Of a stretch of DNA of 64,000 nt, positions 1-10,489 are shown in pieces (position 1 is the first letter of the stretch; each line of letters begins with the position of its first letter). A program made the translations under genes and the position numbers. The notes beneath the pieces were generated by a model. The model made no database searches, was not told the DNA's origin, and saw only the letters and a list, made by a program, of their open reading frames with translations. Origin of the DNA: an uncultured Bacteroides sp. (GTDB lineage Bacteria; Bacteroidota; Bacteroidia; Cytophagales; Cyclobacteriaceae); NCBI GenBank assembly GCA_902168185.1, contig CABHOV010000046.1, forward strand, positions 496,001-560,000, written 5' to 3'.

Positions 1-1398
1 CGAAAGTATCGGTCGCCTTACGTCATGCGAAGCACGGTACAGGTATGTATCGAGTTCTTTATTCGTCTTTATGAGTTCCGTGGTGCGATGCTTTATTTTT
101 TCCTCGAGATCAACATTCAATCTCGTTAATTGTCGATTGAGCTTTCTATTATTTCGGTATAAAATAAATAACAACACCAGCGCACACGCAACGACACCAA
201 TGCATAGCTGCCAAAGTCGTACCTTCTTTGTTTTATACGTATTCTCCATACGCAGCAAATTTATATCTGTAAGCTGTTTCTCAAGGCGTGCTTTATTTTG
301 TATCTGTTCAATCCCATTGCCAATTGTGGCACCTTGCAATGAGTCGCGTAACGTTATATATCGTTGAAAATATATATCGCCATCTCGAAAGTTTTCTTGA
401 TTGCGATTAAACTTGGCCAGAGTTCTATAGTACATAGCAAGAACGGGCTTACTTTTAGACACTTTCTGCAACTGATATGCACTATCATAGTATAGGGACG
501 CTTCCTTTTTTTGGTTCCGCGATGCACATATATCCCCCATACTAAGCAAGGACACAGCCACCGAGACATCCTCATTAAACTTACGGCTTGTATTTATATC
601 AATCCGTATTCTTCTCTCCGCTTCTTCCATATCACCTTTTTCAAACAATACCTTGGCAGTATTTCCATTCACCAGCCCAATCCAGAACTCCTCCTTCAAA
701 TCGGTTGCCATGCTTCGTGAATATTCAAAATACTTCATAGCACTATCGAGCTCATGAATCTGCTGATAGGCAAGACCAAGTGTGTTATAGATGTTTATCA
801 AATCAACGGAATCTGTACGCAAATGTATTTTATTGGCAGTTTCTATAGCTATGGCCCGCTGTCCGTTTTCAATAGCGAGTTTATAATTGCCGACTCTGAA
901 TTGGACATTGGTTATGCCCCTATAACACTTGGCTGCATTGCGTTGCAAATCAAGTTGAAGGTATATATTAATACTCTTGTAGTAGTCAATTGCCGCCGGT
1001 TGCTCTTCACCACTAATCACACAAATGTTTCCTCTTAGTTCCAACAACTTAGCTTGCTCAAGCTGAAAAGATGAATCTGTCATCTGGCTCAATAAGTGAT
1101 TTACAGATTCCTTCGCTTCATCAAATTTCATATGGTTAAACAGCCCTCGCGCACGAGCATATTCATGCCATATTTCTGTATCTATATCTTTGATGGTGTC
1201 AATTAGAATATACTGTTTATAACATACATTATCCAGGGAGTCAGTCACGTTATCTCTGCACTTATCAACCGCTGCATCCATCTGGTCGAAACAATATCCT
1301 ATATACTGGATATCCACTGACTTCTGCCTGGTGTCGCATGCAAAAAACAAGGGGACACAACACAGACAATAAAATACTTTAAGAATGAGGTTTTTCAT
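1..1398 (-). CDS. TPR-containing sensor histidine kinase, 3' part missing (window edge)
   Basis: The reading frame is open from an ATG at 1398 to the first base of the window (466 residues seen). The N-terminus is a lipoprotein-type signal (LFFAC near residues 21-25). It is followed by helical tetratricopeptide-like repeats over about residues 60-370, one transmembrane segment at about 393-414 and a short coiled coil. A histidine-kinase H-box (YRASHDVRRPI, His458) lies right at the edge. The receiver-facing half and the ATPase domain lie outside the window. The protein probably senses an envelope signal through its periplasmic TPR region and autophosphorylates on His458. A second kinase gene ends upstream of it on the same strand, 90 bases away. 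Having both a lipobox and a transmembrane helix is seen in this class of Bacteroidota kinases. The ligand and partner regulator are unknown. Confidence 0.85.
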   Translation of the reverse strand, partial: MKNLILKVFYCLCCVPLFFACDTRQKSVDIQYIGYCFDQMDAAVDKCRDNVTDSLDNVCYKQYILIDTIKDIDTEIWHEYARARGLFNHMKFDEAKESVNHLLSQMTDSSFQLEQAKLLELRGNICVISGEEQPAAIDYYKSINIYLQLDLQRNAAKCYRGITNVQFRVGNYKLAIENGQRAIAIETANKIHLRTDSVDLINIYNTLGLAYQQIHELDSAMKYFEYSRSMATDLKEEFWIGLVNGNTAKVLFEKGDMEEAERRIRIDINTSRKFNEDVSVAVSLLSMGDICASRNQKKEASLYYDSAYQLQKVSKSKPVLAMYYRTLAKFNRNQENFRDGDIYFQRYITLRDSLQGATIGNGIEQIQNKARLEKQLTDINLLRMENTYKTKKVRLWQLCIGVVACALVLLFILYRNNRKLNRQLTRLNVDLEEKIKHRTTELIKTNKELDTYLYRASHDVRRPILS

Positions 1399-1488
1399 TT
1401 TATATAATCTATCAAAACCGGTTCGATAGCAATTCTTTTTTGTGAATAGAAAATTGTTTTGTCGTTGTTAATTCAGCTACATCAAATG

Positions 1489-4400
1489 TCAAGCATCATT
1501 AGGCATGGTGAAACTGATTTTGGTTCCCTTGTCCAGCTCGCTCTCCACTGTTATGGTACCTCCATTTCTTTCTGTAAATTCCCTGCACAGACTAAACCCT
1601 AAACCGGAGCCTTTCTCGCCCGATGTACCATATTTCGTAAACTGTTCATTGCGGAAGAGCATTAAAATTTCATCCTTTCCCAAACCAGTACCCGTGTCTT
1701 CTACAAAAATCATAGTATACTCTTGATCACGATTATAGCCGATCATTATTTTTCCACCGTTGCTTGTAAACTTGATGGCATTACTAATCAGGTTACGAAG
1801 TACCAACCGCATCATATCGCTGTCAGCATATACCCATAGGGTAGGCTCCACAAAATTTGTAAGCACAATGCCTTTGTTCTCAGCCATTGATTTGAAGAGT
1901 CTAAAGTTCTCCTCTACAATAACACGCAAATCGAAAACGGAAGCTTTTACTTGCAGACCATCCATTTGTTGCCTTGCCCAGTATAATAAGTTCTCCGTCA
2001 GGTTTGATGTATGCCGAATGTTCTCCCGAAGTCGCGGCATCATTGTTTGAAATTCGTCGGCAGATATATAGTTCCTGTCCATCAGGTCCAATACATCCTG
2101 CACCTGCCGTACCGGTCCCCGCAAATCGTGTGACACTATGGAGAACAGTTTATCCTTGGTAAAATTCAGTCGCTCAAGTTCTTTTGCCTGATCACTGATC
2201 GCCTCATTTTTGCTATATACTTCTTCATTGATAGCAGACAGTTCCTCATTTTGCGCAAGCAATTCCTGATTTTGCAAATTAATCCTTTGTTGCAATTTTA
2301 TCTTCTGGGCTCTCACGCGCCATGTATATACCTTCGCAATGATGTACATCAACGCTGCTAGTAAAAATACATCGGCACAGTACGCCCACACAGTTTTGTA
2401 CCAGGGTGGGTGTATGTAAAATGAAAATGTAACGGGTTCGCTGATCCGATCATATTGATCTTTTGCTCGTACAGAAAACGTATAGCTGCCTTGCGACAAA
2501 TTTGTATATATAGCTTCATGTGATAACGTCCAATCCGACCATTTATCATCAAATCCAATCAGCTTATGCTGGTAGGTGATTTTTTCCGGGTCTTCCAAAA
2601 GGAAACTCGCAAATTGAAATTTAAAGTTGTTTCTCGCAAAAGGCACCTTAACCGATTGATCGTTCCTGTTTTTTAAAATAAGAGAGTCACCTGCCCATAC
2701 ATTTTTAATAGCAACATATATCGGCTCATCGTAAAATGACTTTTGCTTTGAATCGTACGTCACTAACGTTAGATCATCACCGAAGTATACATTCCCATCC
2801 TTTGAGATTAGTATTGGCAGATCAACATCAACGCGAAGTTCCTCTATCTTTTTAGCAACCTTATTAAAGGGTGTTAAGATAAGTTTAAAAGACCCGTCCG
2901 ATTGCTTTTTTAGTAACCCTGGCGTTTGCTTTACATGAGGTATGGCACCACAAAAATAAATATCACCAACTTGACTTTCTGCCAGGGTATAAATGCAAAA
3001 ATTTGGACCTAAAGCAGTATTGATCTTTTTGTCTGCCTCTATGTGGTCCGTTTTATCGTTGTAAGTATAAATTCCGTCAATAGTCGCTACAACTATTTTA
3101 TTACTTGTCTCAAGGCGATATACTTTGTTATTAAGGTTGGATGGCAATCCATTACGACTATCGAAAAATTTTGATTCAATTACAGAATCCATCGCCTCGT
3201 TAAGACGGAGTTTATAGATCCCTTTATTGGGATGACTTGTCCATATATATCCGCGTTCATCATCTGCCGTGACTGTGTAAGGAATCGCGTCAAATCCTTT
3301 TACTTTTTTCTTCGTCCAACGACCTCCCTTCTTCTCCATTAAAAAGATACCGGGTGCCTGATCGATAGTATAGATTAGTCGACTCTTTTTATTTTTAAAA
3401 CCACATATTGACGAGACGTCGTCCTGATCATCTCTTAGTAGCATTGCTGTCTTTCCCCGTACTTCCCAAATACCTGCCCCGTGTGCTGCGTATAGCTTGT
3501 CATGAATATTATATAAACCCCAACCTGTGCCGTCCACTCCTCGAAACGGAATAAATTGCGTTGTCCCTTTCTCTCTATAGTAATACCCCCATCCTGATCC
3601 TACATACTGAAAATTCTCCGTCTCCCCCACCGAAAAAATTTTATGATGAATACCATTTAGGTCATTGTAATAAGACAAAGGTGAACTCGTGCAAATCTGC
3701 AATATCTCTCTTCCACATGCAAACCACATGTTATGCCTGTCATCCTTAAAAATCTGGTCAATGTATATATACTTCAAAACGTCAGGACCGATATGATGAG
3801 CCATGGTACCATCCTCACGGAAAAAAACAATATTACCTTGTGCTACGATAGCGATCAACCCGTTATCAAGATACTCTACATCGTATACCTCTGCGTCTTT
3901 TACATAAGCGTGTATATTTTCCGACAATAACTGTCTTCTAGCTGCTTTATCAGCGGCCGGATCAATCACCCAGAGCCGATCATCCGAATCAAGAGTAAGG
4001 AATCGGTTGCGCGAAAAACCTGATATATATTTGATATCACTCGGATTGTCAATTTGAAAATCAGAAAGTTCAAAATCACCATTCTTAAAAAAGTATAGCA
4101 CGTTGCCCTTAAAAATGTAAACGCGATTGTTAATTTTAAAAAAACCGGGATAGTCTAAACTTAGATCATGAACTTCAATTTCCCCATCTGTATAGACGTA
4201 TATATGATCTTCACTTCGAAATAAAATATAATCATCTACCTGCACTATATCATATACATTTGATACACGCTGGTGCTCCAGAGGGAGTAACGGTACTAGT
4301 GATTGATATTTATACCTACCAGAATCATTCCTTTGCATATATCCAAAATCCCCTGTAACAGATACGTATATCTGCCCTAGCGAGTCAACGGATAGCCCTG

Positions 4401-4635
4401 TAGGAGGCTCGTGGTTTGGCAGTATGATGGTTTGCCATTCATGCCCATCATAACGAAGTATGCCATCGCCATTCAAAACATATAACACACCATATTCTCC
4501 TTGCTTTATCTCATAATTCATACCTGCCTTGTATTCGTCAGCACCATATCTGCGAATGAATAGCTGTTGCCCACATGCATTCAAATGCAGCAGGCAAAAC
4601 AACAAGCCCGTTACTCCTATAAGAAATTTATTCAC
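1489..4635 (-). CDS. Two-component regulator-propeller sensor histidine kinase
   Basis: This 1048-residue protein starts with a lipoprotein-like signal peptide (lipobox LNAC near residue 21). A long periplasmic region with propeller-type repeats follows to about residue 660, then a Y_Y_Y domain near 670-740 (LIGFDDKWSDW) and one transmembrane helix near 745-768. A glutamine-rich coiled coil leads into HisKA (FSIVSHDLRGPV, about residue 835) and a HATPase domain with N box (NAIKF), G1 (DTGTGLG) and G2 (GSGLGFSL). It ends straight after the ATPase, with no receiver or AraC domain, so it is a classical rather than a hybrid kinase and must use a separate response regulator not seen nearby. Propeller/Y_Y_Y sensors often bind glycan fragments, but not all do, so the ligand cannot be named. 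It probably shares a transcript with the TPR kinase downstream. Confidence 0.88.
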   Translation of the reverse strand: MNKFLIGVTGLLFCLLHLNACGQQLFIRRYGADEYKAGMNYEIKQGEYGVLYVLNGDGILRYDGHEWQTIILPNHEPPTGLSVDSLGQIYVSVTGDFGYMQRNDSGRYKYQSLVPLLPLEHQRVSNVYDIVQVDDYILFRSEDHIYVYTDGEIEVHDLSLDYPGFFKINNRVYIFKGNVLYFFKNGDFELSDFQIDNPSDIKYISGFSRNRFLTLDSDDRLWVIDPAADKAARRQLLSENIHAYVKDAEVYDVEYLDNGLIAIVAQGNIVFFREDGTMAHHIGPDVLKYIYIDQIFKDDRHNMWFACGREILQICTSSPLSYYNDLNGIHHKIFSVGETENFQYVGSGWGYYYREKGTTQFIPFRGVDGTGWGLYNIHDKLYAAHGAGIWEVRGKTAMLLRDDQDDVSSICGFKNKKSRLIYTIDQAPGIFLMEKKGGRWTKKKVKGFDAIPYTVTADDERGYIWTSHPNKGIYKLRLNEAMDSVIESKFFDSRNGLPSNLNNKVYRLETSNKIVVATIDGIYTYNDKTDHIEADKKINTALGPNFCIYTLAESQVGDIYFCGAIPHVKQTPGLLKKQSDGSFKLILTPFNKVAKKIEELRVDVDLPILISKDGNVYFGDDLTLVTYDSKQKSFYDEPIYVAIKNVWAGDSLILKNRNDQSVKVPFARNNFKFQFASFLLEDPEKITYQHKLIGFDDKWSDWTLSHEAIYTNLSQGSYTFSVRAKDQYDRISEPVTFSFYIHPPWYKTVWAYCADVFLLAALMYIIAKVYTWRVRAQKIKLQQRINLQNQELLAQNEELSAINEEVYSKNEAISDQAKELERLNFTKDKLFSIVSHDLRGPVRQVQDVLDLMDRNYISADEFQTMMPRLRENIRHTSNLTENLLYWARQQMDGLQVKASVFDLRVIVEENFRLFKSMAENKGIVLTNFVEPTLWVYADSDMMRLVLRNLISNAIKFTSNGGKIMIGYNRDQEYTMIFVEDTGTGLGKDEILMLFRNEQFTKYGTSGEKGSGLGFSLCREFTERNGGTITVESELDKGTKISFTMPNDA

Positions 4636-4870
4636 TTTCTGGCTATTAGAAACTCTATGAATTGATGTGATTTTATGTTCAGTCTTTAAGCATGCAAGAC
4701 TAGGTGCGTTTATCTGGCAACAAATAACATAAATTCCCTACACTTTAGGATTACGTTTAATCATGCACATTCGTATCCGTATTTTTACTTAGAATAAGGC
4801 CAAACAACTATATAGATAGACTTTTTTACTCCTATAGAATGACCGTTTGGACATTCCGGCTGAAATGAAA

Positions 4871-4900
4871 TAAAAAAAGCTGACCGGTAAGATCAGCTTT
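4871..4900 (-). terminator. Intrinsic terminator after the copper chaperone gene
   Basis: An 8-bp perfect stem (4876-4883 with 4893-4900, AAAGCTGA/TCAGCTTT) lies 25 bases past the chaperone stop. On the minus strand it runs into a seven-T tract. Confidence 0.8.
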
Positions 4901-4925
4901 CAGTAACAAAAATACACGTTATATA

Positions 4926-5132
4926 CTATACTTTCTCGGCTTTATAGCCAGCCTTTTCCAAAGCTTCTTTGACCTTGGCTTCGTTCGTATCTGCTGTCAC
5001 CGTTAGCACCTTCGAAGGATCGTTCAGATCTACTTCCCAGTTCTGTTCACCAACCGCGGCATTTAAATGTGGTGTGACTTTCTCCACACAGCCGGAACAT
5101 TTTATGTTGGTTTTGAATTTAATTGCTTCCAT
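4926..5132 (-). CDS. Heavy-metal-associated (HMA) domain copper chaperone
   Basis: This 68-residue protein is a single HMA domain with the metal-binding CxxC (KCSGCVEKV, Cys13 and Cys16). This is the typical length of CopZ/Atx1-type cytosolic chaperones, which carry Cu(I) to the N-terminal HMA domain of the export pump. It lies downstream of and on the same strand as the copper ATPase gene, which supports that job. The 119-base spacer suggests either a shared transcript or its own promoter. A strong terminator follows. Metal identity is inferred from the family and the neighbour; other soft metals are possible. Confidence 0.87.
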   Translation of the reverse strand: MEAIKFKTNIKCSGCVEKVTPHLNAAVGEQNWEVDLNDPSKVLTVTADTNEAKVKEALEKAGYKAEKV

Positions 5133-5251
5133 ATCGATTTTAATTTAAACGTCTATATATACAAGAAACGAAATACAATGATTTTTCGATTTACATTATC
5201 CTAAGAAAGGTTTATATAATTTATGAACCGATGTCCCATGCTCTGTACCAT

Positions 5252-7504
5252 TTAAAGTTTTACAGCTTTGAGTCGCAAGCTGTTTCCCACAACGCTTACG
5301 GAGCTCAGCGCCATGGCTGCACCTGCGATCATTGGATCCAGTAAAAAACCATTCACAGGATAAAGAACCCCAGCGGCTAAAGGTATACCGATCAGATTAT
5401 AGATAAATGCCCAAAATAAATTTTGCCGTATGCCCCGTACAGTTTTGGTCGACAAATTAAATGCCTTCGTAATTAGTTGCAGGTCTGAAGTGATCAGTGT
5501 CATCTTGGCGACATCCATGGCTATATCCGAGCCCTTGCCCATAGCGATACTTACATCAGCCTGCGCTAATGCCTGCGAGTCGTTTATACCATCGCCTACC
5601 ATCGCTACAATTTTTCCATTTTGCTGAAGCTGTTTCACAAAAGAAGCTTTATCATTAGGGAGAACCTCGGCACGATACTGCTTCACTCCTACTTGTGCAG
5701 CAACGGCTTTAGCGGTTTGCTCATTATCACCTGTTAACATATATACATCGATGCCTTTCGCCTGAAGGGACCGTATAGCAGCGGCTGACGTCACTTTTAC
5801 TTTATCCGCTATCGCTACTATAGCCAATATGTTTTTATCATCTGAAAAATATACCACCGTCTTGGCCTCTGCCTGTAACTTTGAAGCGGAATCAGCGATC
5901 GCCGTACTCACGTTGATTGCATTTTCTTCCATCAATTTCCGATTGCCAATAAAATACGTTGTATTCAGATGACTCCCTTTGACTCCACGCGCAGTAAGGC
6001 TTTCAAATTTTTCAATTGCTATACCCTGTATGCTTTCTTCCTTTAGTTTATTAACTACCGCATCGGCTAAAGGATGTTCTGATTTTGCTTCCAAGGCGAA
6101 CAGGATCTGCTTATCTATACTTTGCTCTTCGCCGAGCACTTTCCATACTATATCCGTTACGATTGGTTTGCCCTCGGTGATGGTGCCCGTCTTATCCAGG
6201 ATGATCGCATTGACGCGATGTGCCAGCTCGAGACTTTCTGCATCCTTGATGAGTATATTATTTTCTGCCCCCTTACCAACGCCTACCATGATGGCGGTAG
6301 GAGTCGCCAGCCCTAAGGCACAAGGACACGCAATGACCAGTACGGTGACTGAAGTGAGCAATGCATGTGTGAAAGCATGATCGCCACCGGCAATCATCCA
6401 GGTAATAAACGTAACAATGGCTATACCGATCACAACCGGTACAAATATACCGGCAATTTTATCGACTAGTTTTTGTACGGGGGCCTTGCTGCCTTGTGCT
6501 TCCTGCACCATCTTAATAATGTGTGCCAGGATTGTATCGCCTCCTACTTTCTTCGCCTCGAACTGAAAGCTTCCTTTCTGATTTACAGTGCCTGCAAAAA
6601 TCCGATCACTGCTCTTTTTCTCTACCGGTATAGGTTCTCCGGAAATCATACTTTCATCAACAAAAGAAGAACCCGAAGTAACAATACCATCAACCGGGAT
6701 TCTTTCACCGGGACGAACGATGAGCATATTACCGACCTTTACCTGGGCTATCGATAATTCCTGTTCCTGTCCATCTACAATTACGCGAACTGTTTTCGGC
6801 TGCAGTCCCATCAGCTTTTTTATAGCAGACGATGTATTGGACTTCGCTCGCTCTTCGAGTAATTTTCCAAGCGATATAAACGCTATTACAACCGCAGCTG
6901 CTTCATAGTATACATGTGCATGCAAACCACGTGCGTGCCAAAACTCCGGAAAAAAAGTATTAAACGTGCTGAATAAAAATGCTATACCGGTGGATAAAGC
7001 AACCAGTGTATCCATATTCGCTTTACCATGTTTAGCTTGCTTCCAGGCATTGATAAAGAAATTTCTTCCCAGATAAAAAACCACTGGAGCTGACAGGATC
7101 ATCGATATATAGGTTGCATACGGAAGGTCCATGAAGAACATTCCAAGACTCACAACGGGAAATGCAAGTACAGATGACCAGATTGTACGATTCTTTATTT
7201 CTTCATAATATTTTCGCTGTGCTTCTTCCTTTACTGCCTGTGGATCTTCAACATCTACCACCAGGTCGTAACCGATAGACCGCACTGCATTTTGAAGATC
7301 GACAGGTTTGGCGAGGTGTTCATCGTATTCAACCCACGCAGATTGATTCGCAAAATTAACTCCAGCATTTTGTACACCCGGGGCCGATTTCAACATCGAC
7401 TCCACACTCACGGCACACGCCGCGCATGTCATTTCCAAAACCGGAAATGTGTTGCGCACGATCTTTGCGTTTTTATTTTTAATTGTAAGACTATCGACTG
7501 ACAT
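5252..7504 (-). CDS. copA: Copper-translocating P1B-type ATPase
   Basis: This 750-residue inner-membrane pump probably exports Cu(I) to the periplasm at the cost of ATP. In order it shows an N-terminal HMA domain (MTCAACAVS, residues about 20-85), paired transmembrane helices, the actuator loop (SGEPIPVEK) and the intramembrane CPC metal site ([10 protein letters not shown], about residue 395). These are followed by the phosphorylation site ([11 protein letters not shown], about 436), an HP-type ATP-binding region (SEHPLADAV) and the hinge GDGIND (about 636). One HMA domain and the CPC signature fit CopA better than zinc or cadmium pumps. The HMA chaperone gene follows it. A promoter with an overlapping dyad (7532-7559) lies just upstream and suggests metal-responsive control, although no regulator gene is adjacent. 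Confidence 0.95.
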   Translation of the reverse strand: MSVDSLTIKNKNAKIVRNTFPVLEMTCAACAVSVESMLKSAPGVQNAGVNFANQSAWVEYDEHLAKPVDLQNAVRSIGYDLVVDVEDPQAVKEEAQRKYYEEIKNRTIWSSVLAFPVVSLGMFFMDLPYATYISMILSAPVVFYLGRNFFINAWKQAKHGKANMDTLVALSTGIAFLFSTFNTFFPEFWHARGLHAHVYYEAAAVVIAFISLGKLLEERAKSNTSSAIKKLMGLQPKTVRVIVDGQEQELSIAQVKVGNMLIVRPGERIPVDGIVTSGSSFVDESMISGEPIPVEKKSSDRIFAGTVNQKGSFQFEAKKVGGDTILAHIIKMVQEAQGSKAPVQKLVDKIAGIFVPVVIGIAIVTFITWMIAGGDHAFTHALLTSVTVLVIACPCALGLATPTAIMVGVGKGAENNILIKDAESLELAHRVNAIILDKTGTITEGKPIVTDIVWKVLGEEQSIDKQILFALEAKSEHPLADAVVNKLKEESIQGIAIEKFESLTARGVKGSHLNTTYFIGNRKLMEENAINVSTAIADSASKLQAEAKTVVYFSDDKNILAIVAIADKVKVTSAAAIRSLQAKGIDVYMLTGDNEQTAKAVAAQVGVKQYRAEVLPNDKASFVKQLQQNGKIVAMVGDGINDSQALAQADVSIAMGKGSDIAMDVAKMTLITSDLQLITKAFNLSTKTVRGIRQNLFWAFIYNLIGIPLAAGVLYPVNGFLLDPMIAGAAMALSSVSVVGNSLRLKAVKL

Positions 7505-7531
7505 GATTTCAACTACTTTAAATCAACATTT

Positions 7532-7559
7532 GCTACACAACAAATATACTGTGTGTAGC
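7532..7559 (-). promoter_or_regulatory. copA promoter -7 element inside an 8-bp inverted repeat (candidate operator)
   Basis: The minus strand carries a perfect Bacteroidota -7 element, TATATTTG (7548-7541), about 37 bases before the copA start. It sits in the 12-base spacer of a perfect dyad, GCTACACA (7532-7539) and TGTGTAGC (7552-7559). A repressor bound to the dyad would cover the promoter. No clear -33 element is visible. A second imperfect hairpin (GTTA/TAAC, near 7563-7590) lies between the dyad and the preceding kinase stop. Confidence 0.55.
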
Positions 7560-7624
7560 CCCGTTAAGTTTTATACAATAACGGCTTTGATTTATATCAT
7601 TTCATATCGAAGAAAAGGTTGTGC

Positions 7625-9331
7625 TTATACTGGTAACTCAAATGCAAACAACGATCCTTTCCCGAGATCACTTTCCACCGTGATCTTTCCACCTTGCGAT
7701 TCAATAAACTCCTTGGAGATTGACAAGCCGAGTCCCGTTCCCGATGGTGTGCCCGGTACTTGAAAAAACTTTTCGAATAAACGGTTTGTAAACTTTGATT
7801 CTATACCCGGACCGAAATCCTGAACAGAGAACACTATAGCATTTTGCTGACGATGACATCGGAGAATGATCTCTGCTCCTTCCGGGCTATAGCGAATGGC
7901 ATTGGTTAGTAAATTTATAAGTACCCATGTAGTCTTGTCCATATCTGCATGAACATTATCAACGATCTGCGCAATATCTACCGTGATGGCTACACGCTTT
8001 CGCTCCGCTTGAAATTTTATTGCGGCTTGCGCATATTCAATAATCTCCCGTGGACTCACCGACCGGATATTAAGCTTTATATTTCCTGTTTCAACTTGCG
8101 CCAGGTCAAGCAACTCATGTGTAATTTTAGATAACCGGTTAATCTCATCCAACATCGTTTCAGTGATACTTCCCTGTTCGCTGTTCAGCTCTCCAACCCG
8201 TTTATCGCGCAACAACTTCGTACACATTTGCAGTGAAGCGATAGGAGTTTTCAGTTCGTGAGATATAGTTGCGATAAAATTAGTCTTGGCAAGATCAAGC
8301 TCCTTGTACGGTGTAACATTTTTCAGAAGCAACACTTGTCCTATAATCGCGACATTCTTTTCACCGGTAGGTATATATTGCACAGTGATGTTCTCTTTCG
8401 AGAAATAATTTTCCTTTCCTTCCAAAACGATCTTGATAATATTACTTTCAGTATCTTTTGCTGGTCCTTCGCGAATCAGATTTCGAAGCAGATCATTTTC
8501 AACGGCAACATCCGGAGCGTAACGTCCCACGAGTTGTTCCTTCGGTATATTTAAAAATGCCAGCGCCTGGTCATTTGCAAAAACGATTTTCTTTCGCTCA
8601 TCCAGTCCAAGCACGGGATCAGTCATACGGTTAATGATCGCCTCGATACGTCTCTTTTCAAAAATTACACGCGCCAGGTTGCTGTGCTCATACTCATCAA
8701 GCTTCTCCGCCATCCGGTTGAAAGCCTGTGCGAGTTCTTCAAATTCATCCTTCCGATCAAAATGCAATCGCTCCTCATAATTTTTATCAGCGATGGATTT
8801 TATACTGTTGGTAAGCTGTATAATAGGATTGGCTACATATCCCGGAAAGTTCACAATGAAGGTGAACGCCAGAATAGCAAACACAGAAAGGATTATAACC
8901 ACATAGGTAGACGCACGCGATGCTGTAGCTTGAGCAACTTCATTTTTACGGGTGATCGCACTCAGGTTTATATCTTGTATTGCCAATGCCGTGGTGCGCA
9001 ACTGTGCCAGTACTATACTATCGTTTTTCGCTACTCTATACTTTTCGAAAATGCTCCGCAGCTTTATAGTCAACTCCCGCTCTCCGGGCTCTGTAATATT
9101 TGATTCCTGCCGCAAAATGTTTTGTTCAATTGAATCAACCGAGAATGCTTTGCTGCCATTGGTCAGTGCAAGGATTCGCTTGGTATACTGAAGTGTTTCA
9201 TAATTATTGCGAATGATATTTTGTGTGTCCCCAGCCAGTTCATGCAAGTAGTGTAAACCTATACCACCGATTGTAAGAATCGCTGCAAACAGAAATGCTA
9301 CACCCAGCGCCACCTTGGTTTTTATACTCAT
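7625..9331 (-). CDS. HAMP-PAS sensor histidine kinase of the Kdp locus
   Basis: This 568-residue kinase has a transmembrane helix at about 6-28 and a helical periplasmic sensor region (about 30-140, four-helix-bundle-like). A second helix follows at about 143-165, then HAMP (to about 218), a PAS domain (about 230-340), HisKA (ATISHELKTPIASL, about residue 360) and HATPase (NLLTNAIRYS; DFGPGI; GTGLGLSI). Its ATG overlaps the stop of the KdpD-type sensor gene by 4 bases (ATGA), so the two are translationally coupled. In E. coli KdpD both parts are one protein; here the kinase core is separate and carries its own envelope sensor instead of the KdpD four-helix membrane domain. Its likely partner is the sigma-54 activator at 15207-16547. 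That pairing is inferred from position. Confidence 0.9.
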   Translation of the reverse strand: MSIKTKVALGVAFLFAAILTIGGIGLHYLHELAGDTQNIIRNNYETLQYTKRILALTNGSKAFSVDSIEQNILRQESNITEPGERELTIKLRSIFEKYRVAKNDSIVLAQLRTTALAIQDINLSAITRKNEVAQATASRASTYVVIILSVFAILAFTFIVNFPGYVANPIIQLTNSIKSIADKNYEERLHFDRKDEFEELAQAFNRMAEKLDEYEHSNLARVIFEKRRIEAIINRMTDPVLGLDERKKIVFANDQALAFLNIPKEQLVGRYAPDVAVENDLLRNLIREGPAKDTESNIIKIVLEGKENYFSKENITVQYIPTGEKNVAIIGQVLLLKNVTPYKELDLAKTNFIATISHELKTPIASLQMCTKLLRDKRVGELNSEQGSITETMLDEINRLSKITHELLDLAQVETGNIKLNIRSVSPREIIEYAQAAIKFQAERKRVAITVDIAQIVDNVHADMDKTTWVLINLLTNAIRYSPEGAEIILRCHRQQNAIVFSVQDFGPGIESKFTNRLFEKFFQVPGTPSGTGLGLSISKEFIESQGGKITVESDLGKGSLFAFELPV

Positions 9332-10458
9332 GACAGAATGATTAGATCGGTATCCGAATTGGAAAGTTTGTTCAAAAGTTGGTTAAATGTATTGGTTTTC
9401 AAAATCACTTGCCAAAGATGAAAGTGAGGTTTACCGATACACACAGTTGTGATCTGCTTTTCATCAACAATCTTTACCATGGTTGCCGGTATATTTTTAC
9501 TCCTTACCTGTAGCACTTCTGCACCAAGCTCCGTTGCTAACTTTAAATTATTGATCAGGTGCCGCTGTACCGAAAGCTTAATACGATTGGCATCCTCTCG
9601 AGGCACCTGCACATAGAGTACATACCATTTCGAATTATAGTAGCTCGCCAGTCGTGCTGTTTTACGAATGATCATCCGCGCAGTCTCATGATTGCTACTG
9701 ATACACGCGAGAAAGCGCTCGTGCCGAAGTCTGATATCGATCGCTACTTCCGTATCAACCTTTCGCTCTACTTGTGAAGCAACTTCTTTTAGCGCAAGCT
9801 CACGAAGTTGGAGTATCTTTTCAGGCTTAAAGAAATTCCAGAGCGCCACCTCTACTTTATCCGGGTGGTATATTTTGCCTTCCTTTAGTCTTGCAATCAA
9901 TTCGTCTGCTGTGAGGTCTATATTTACAACCTCATCGGCCATCTGTAATACTTTGTCAGGAACGCGTTCCCTTACCTGTATACCCGTGATTTTGTAAACT
10001 TCCTCATTTATGCTTTCAATATGCTGGATATTCAAAGCACTGATCACGCTGATGCCGGCCTCCAATATATCAATGACATCCTGCCAGCGCTTTTCGTTCT
10101 TCCCACCGGGAATGTTAGAATGAGCCAGTTCATCTACAATAACAACTTCCGGATGCTGACTCAGGATGGATTGAACATCCATCTCTTCCAACTCTTTGCC
10201 TTTATAGAAAACCTTCTTGCGTTCTATATAGGGAAGCCCGTCCGCCAACGCTGCCGTCTCAACGCGATTATGTGTTTCTATATACCCGATCTTCACATTC
10301 ACACGGTTCTTTAAAAGACTGTGCGTTTCCTGCAGCATCCGGTATGTTTTGCCTACACCGGCACTCATGCCAATATATACTTTAAACTTGCCACGCTTTG
10401 ATTTGCGGATAAGATTAAGAAAATGCTCAACCGATTTTTCTTTCTCCTGGTCTTTCAT
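9328..10458 (-). CDS. kdpD: KdpD N-terminal sensor protein (KdpD + UspA domains only)
   Basis: This 376-residue protein matches the cytosolic N-terminal half of KdpD. It has the KdpD domain with a Walker-type loop (GMSAGVGKTYRM, about residues 30-41) and the conserved VDELAHSNIPG and ALNIQHIES stretches. A universal-stress-protein-like domain covers about 250-376. It stops there: the DUF4118 membrane domain and the kinase core of full-length KdpD (near 900 residues) are absent. The kinase is encoded by the overlapping next gene, so KdpD is split here. It probably modulates that kinase in response to K+ or ionic conditions. It follows kdpC by 31 bases and belongs to the same operon. Confidence 0.9.
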   Translation of the reverse strand: MKDQEKEKSVEHFLNLIRKSKRGKFKVYIGMSAGVGKTYRMLQETHSLLKNRVNVKIGYIETHNRVETAALADGLPYIERKKVFYKGKELEEMDVQSILSQHPEVVIVDELAHSNIPGGKNEKRWQDVIDILEAGISVISALNIQHIESINEEVYKITGIQVRERVPDKVLQMADEVVNIDLTADELIARLKEGKIYHPDKVEVALWNFFKPEKILQLRELALKEVASQVERKVDTEVAIDIRLRHERFLACISSNHETARMIIRKTARLASYYNSKWYVLYVQVPREDANRIKLSVQRHLINNLKLATELGAEVLQVRSKNIPATMVKIVDEKQITTVCIGKPHFHLWQVILKTNTFNQLLNKLSNSDTDLIILS

Positions 10459-10489
10459 AGATCTTACAACAGCAAGTACTAAAATATAT

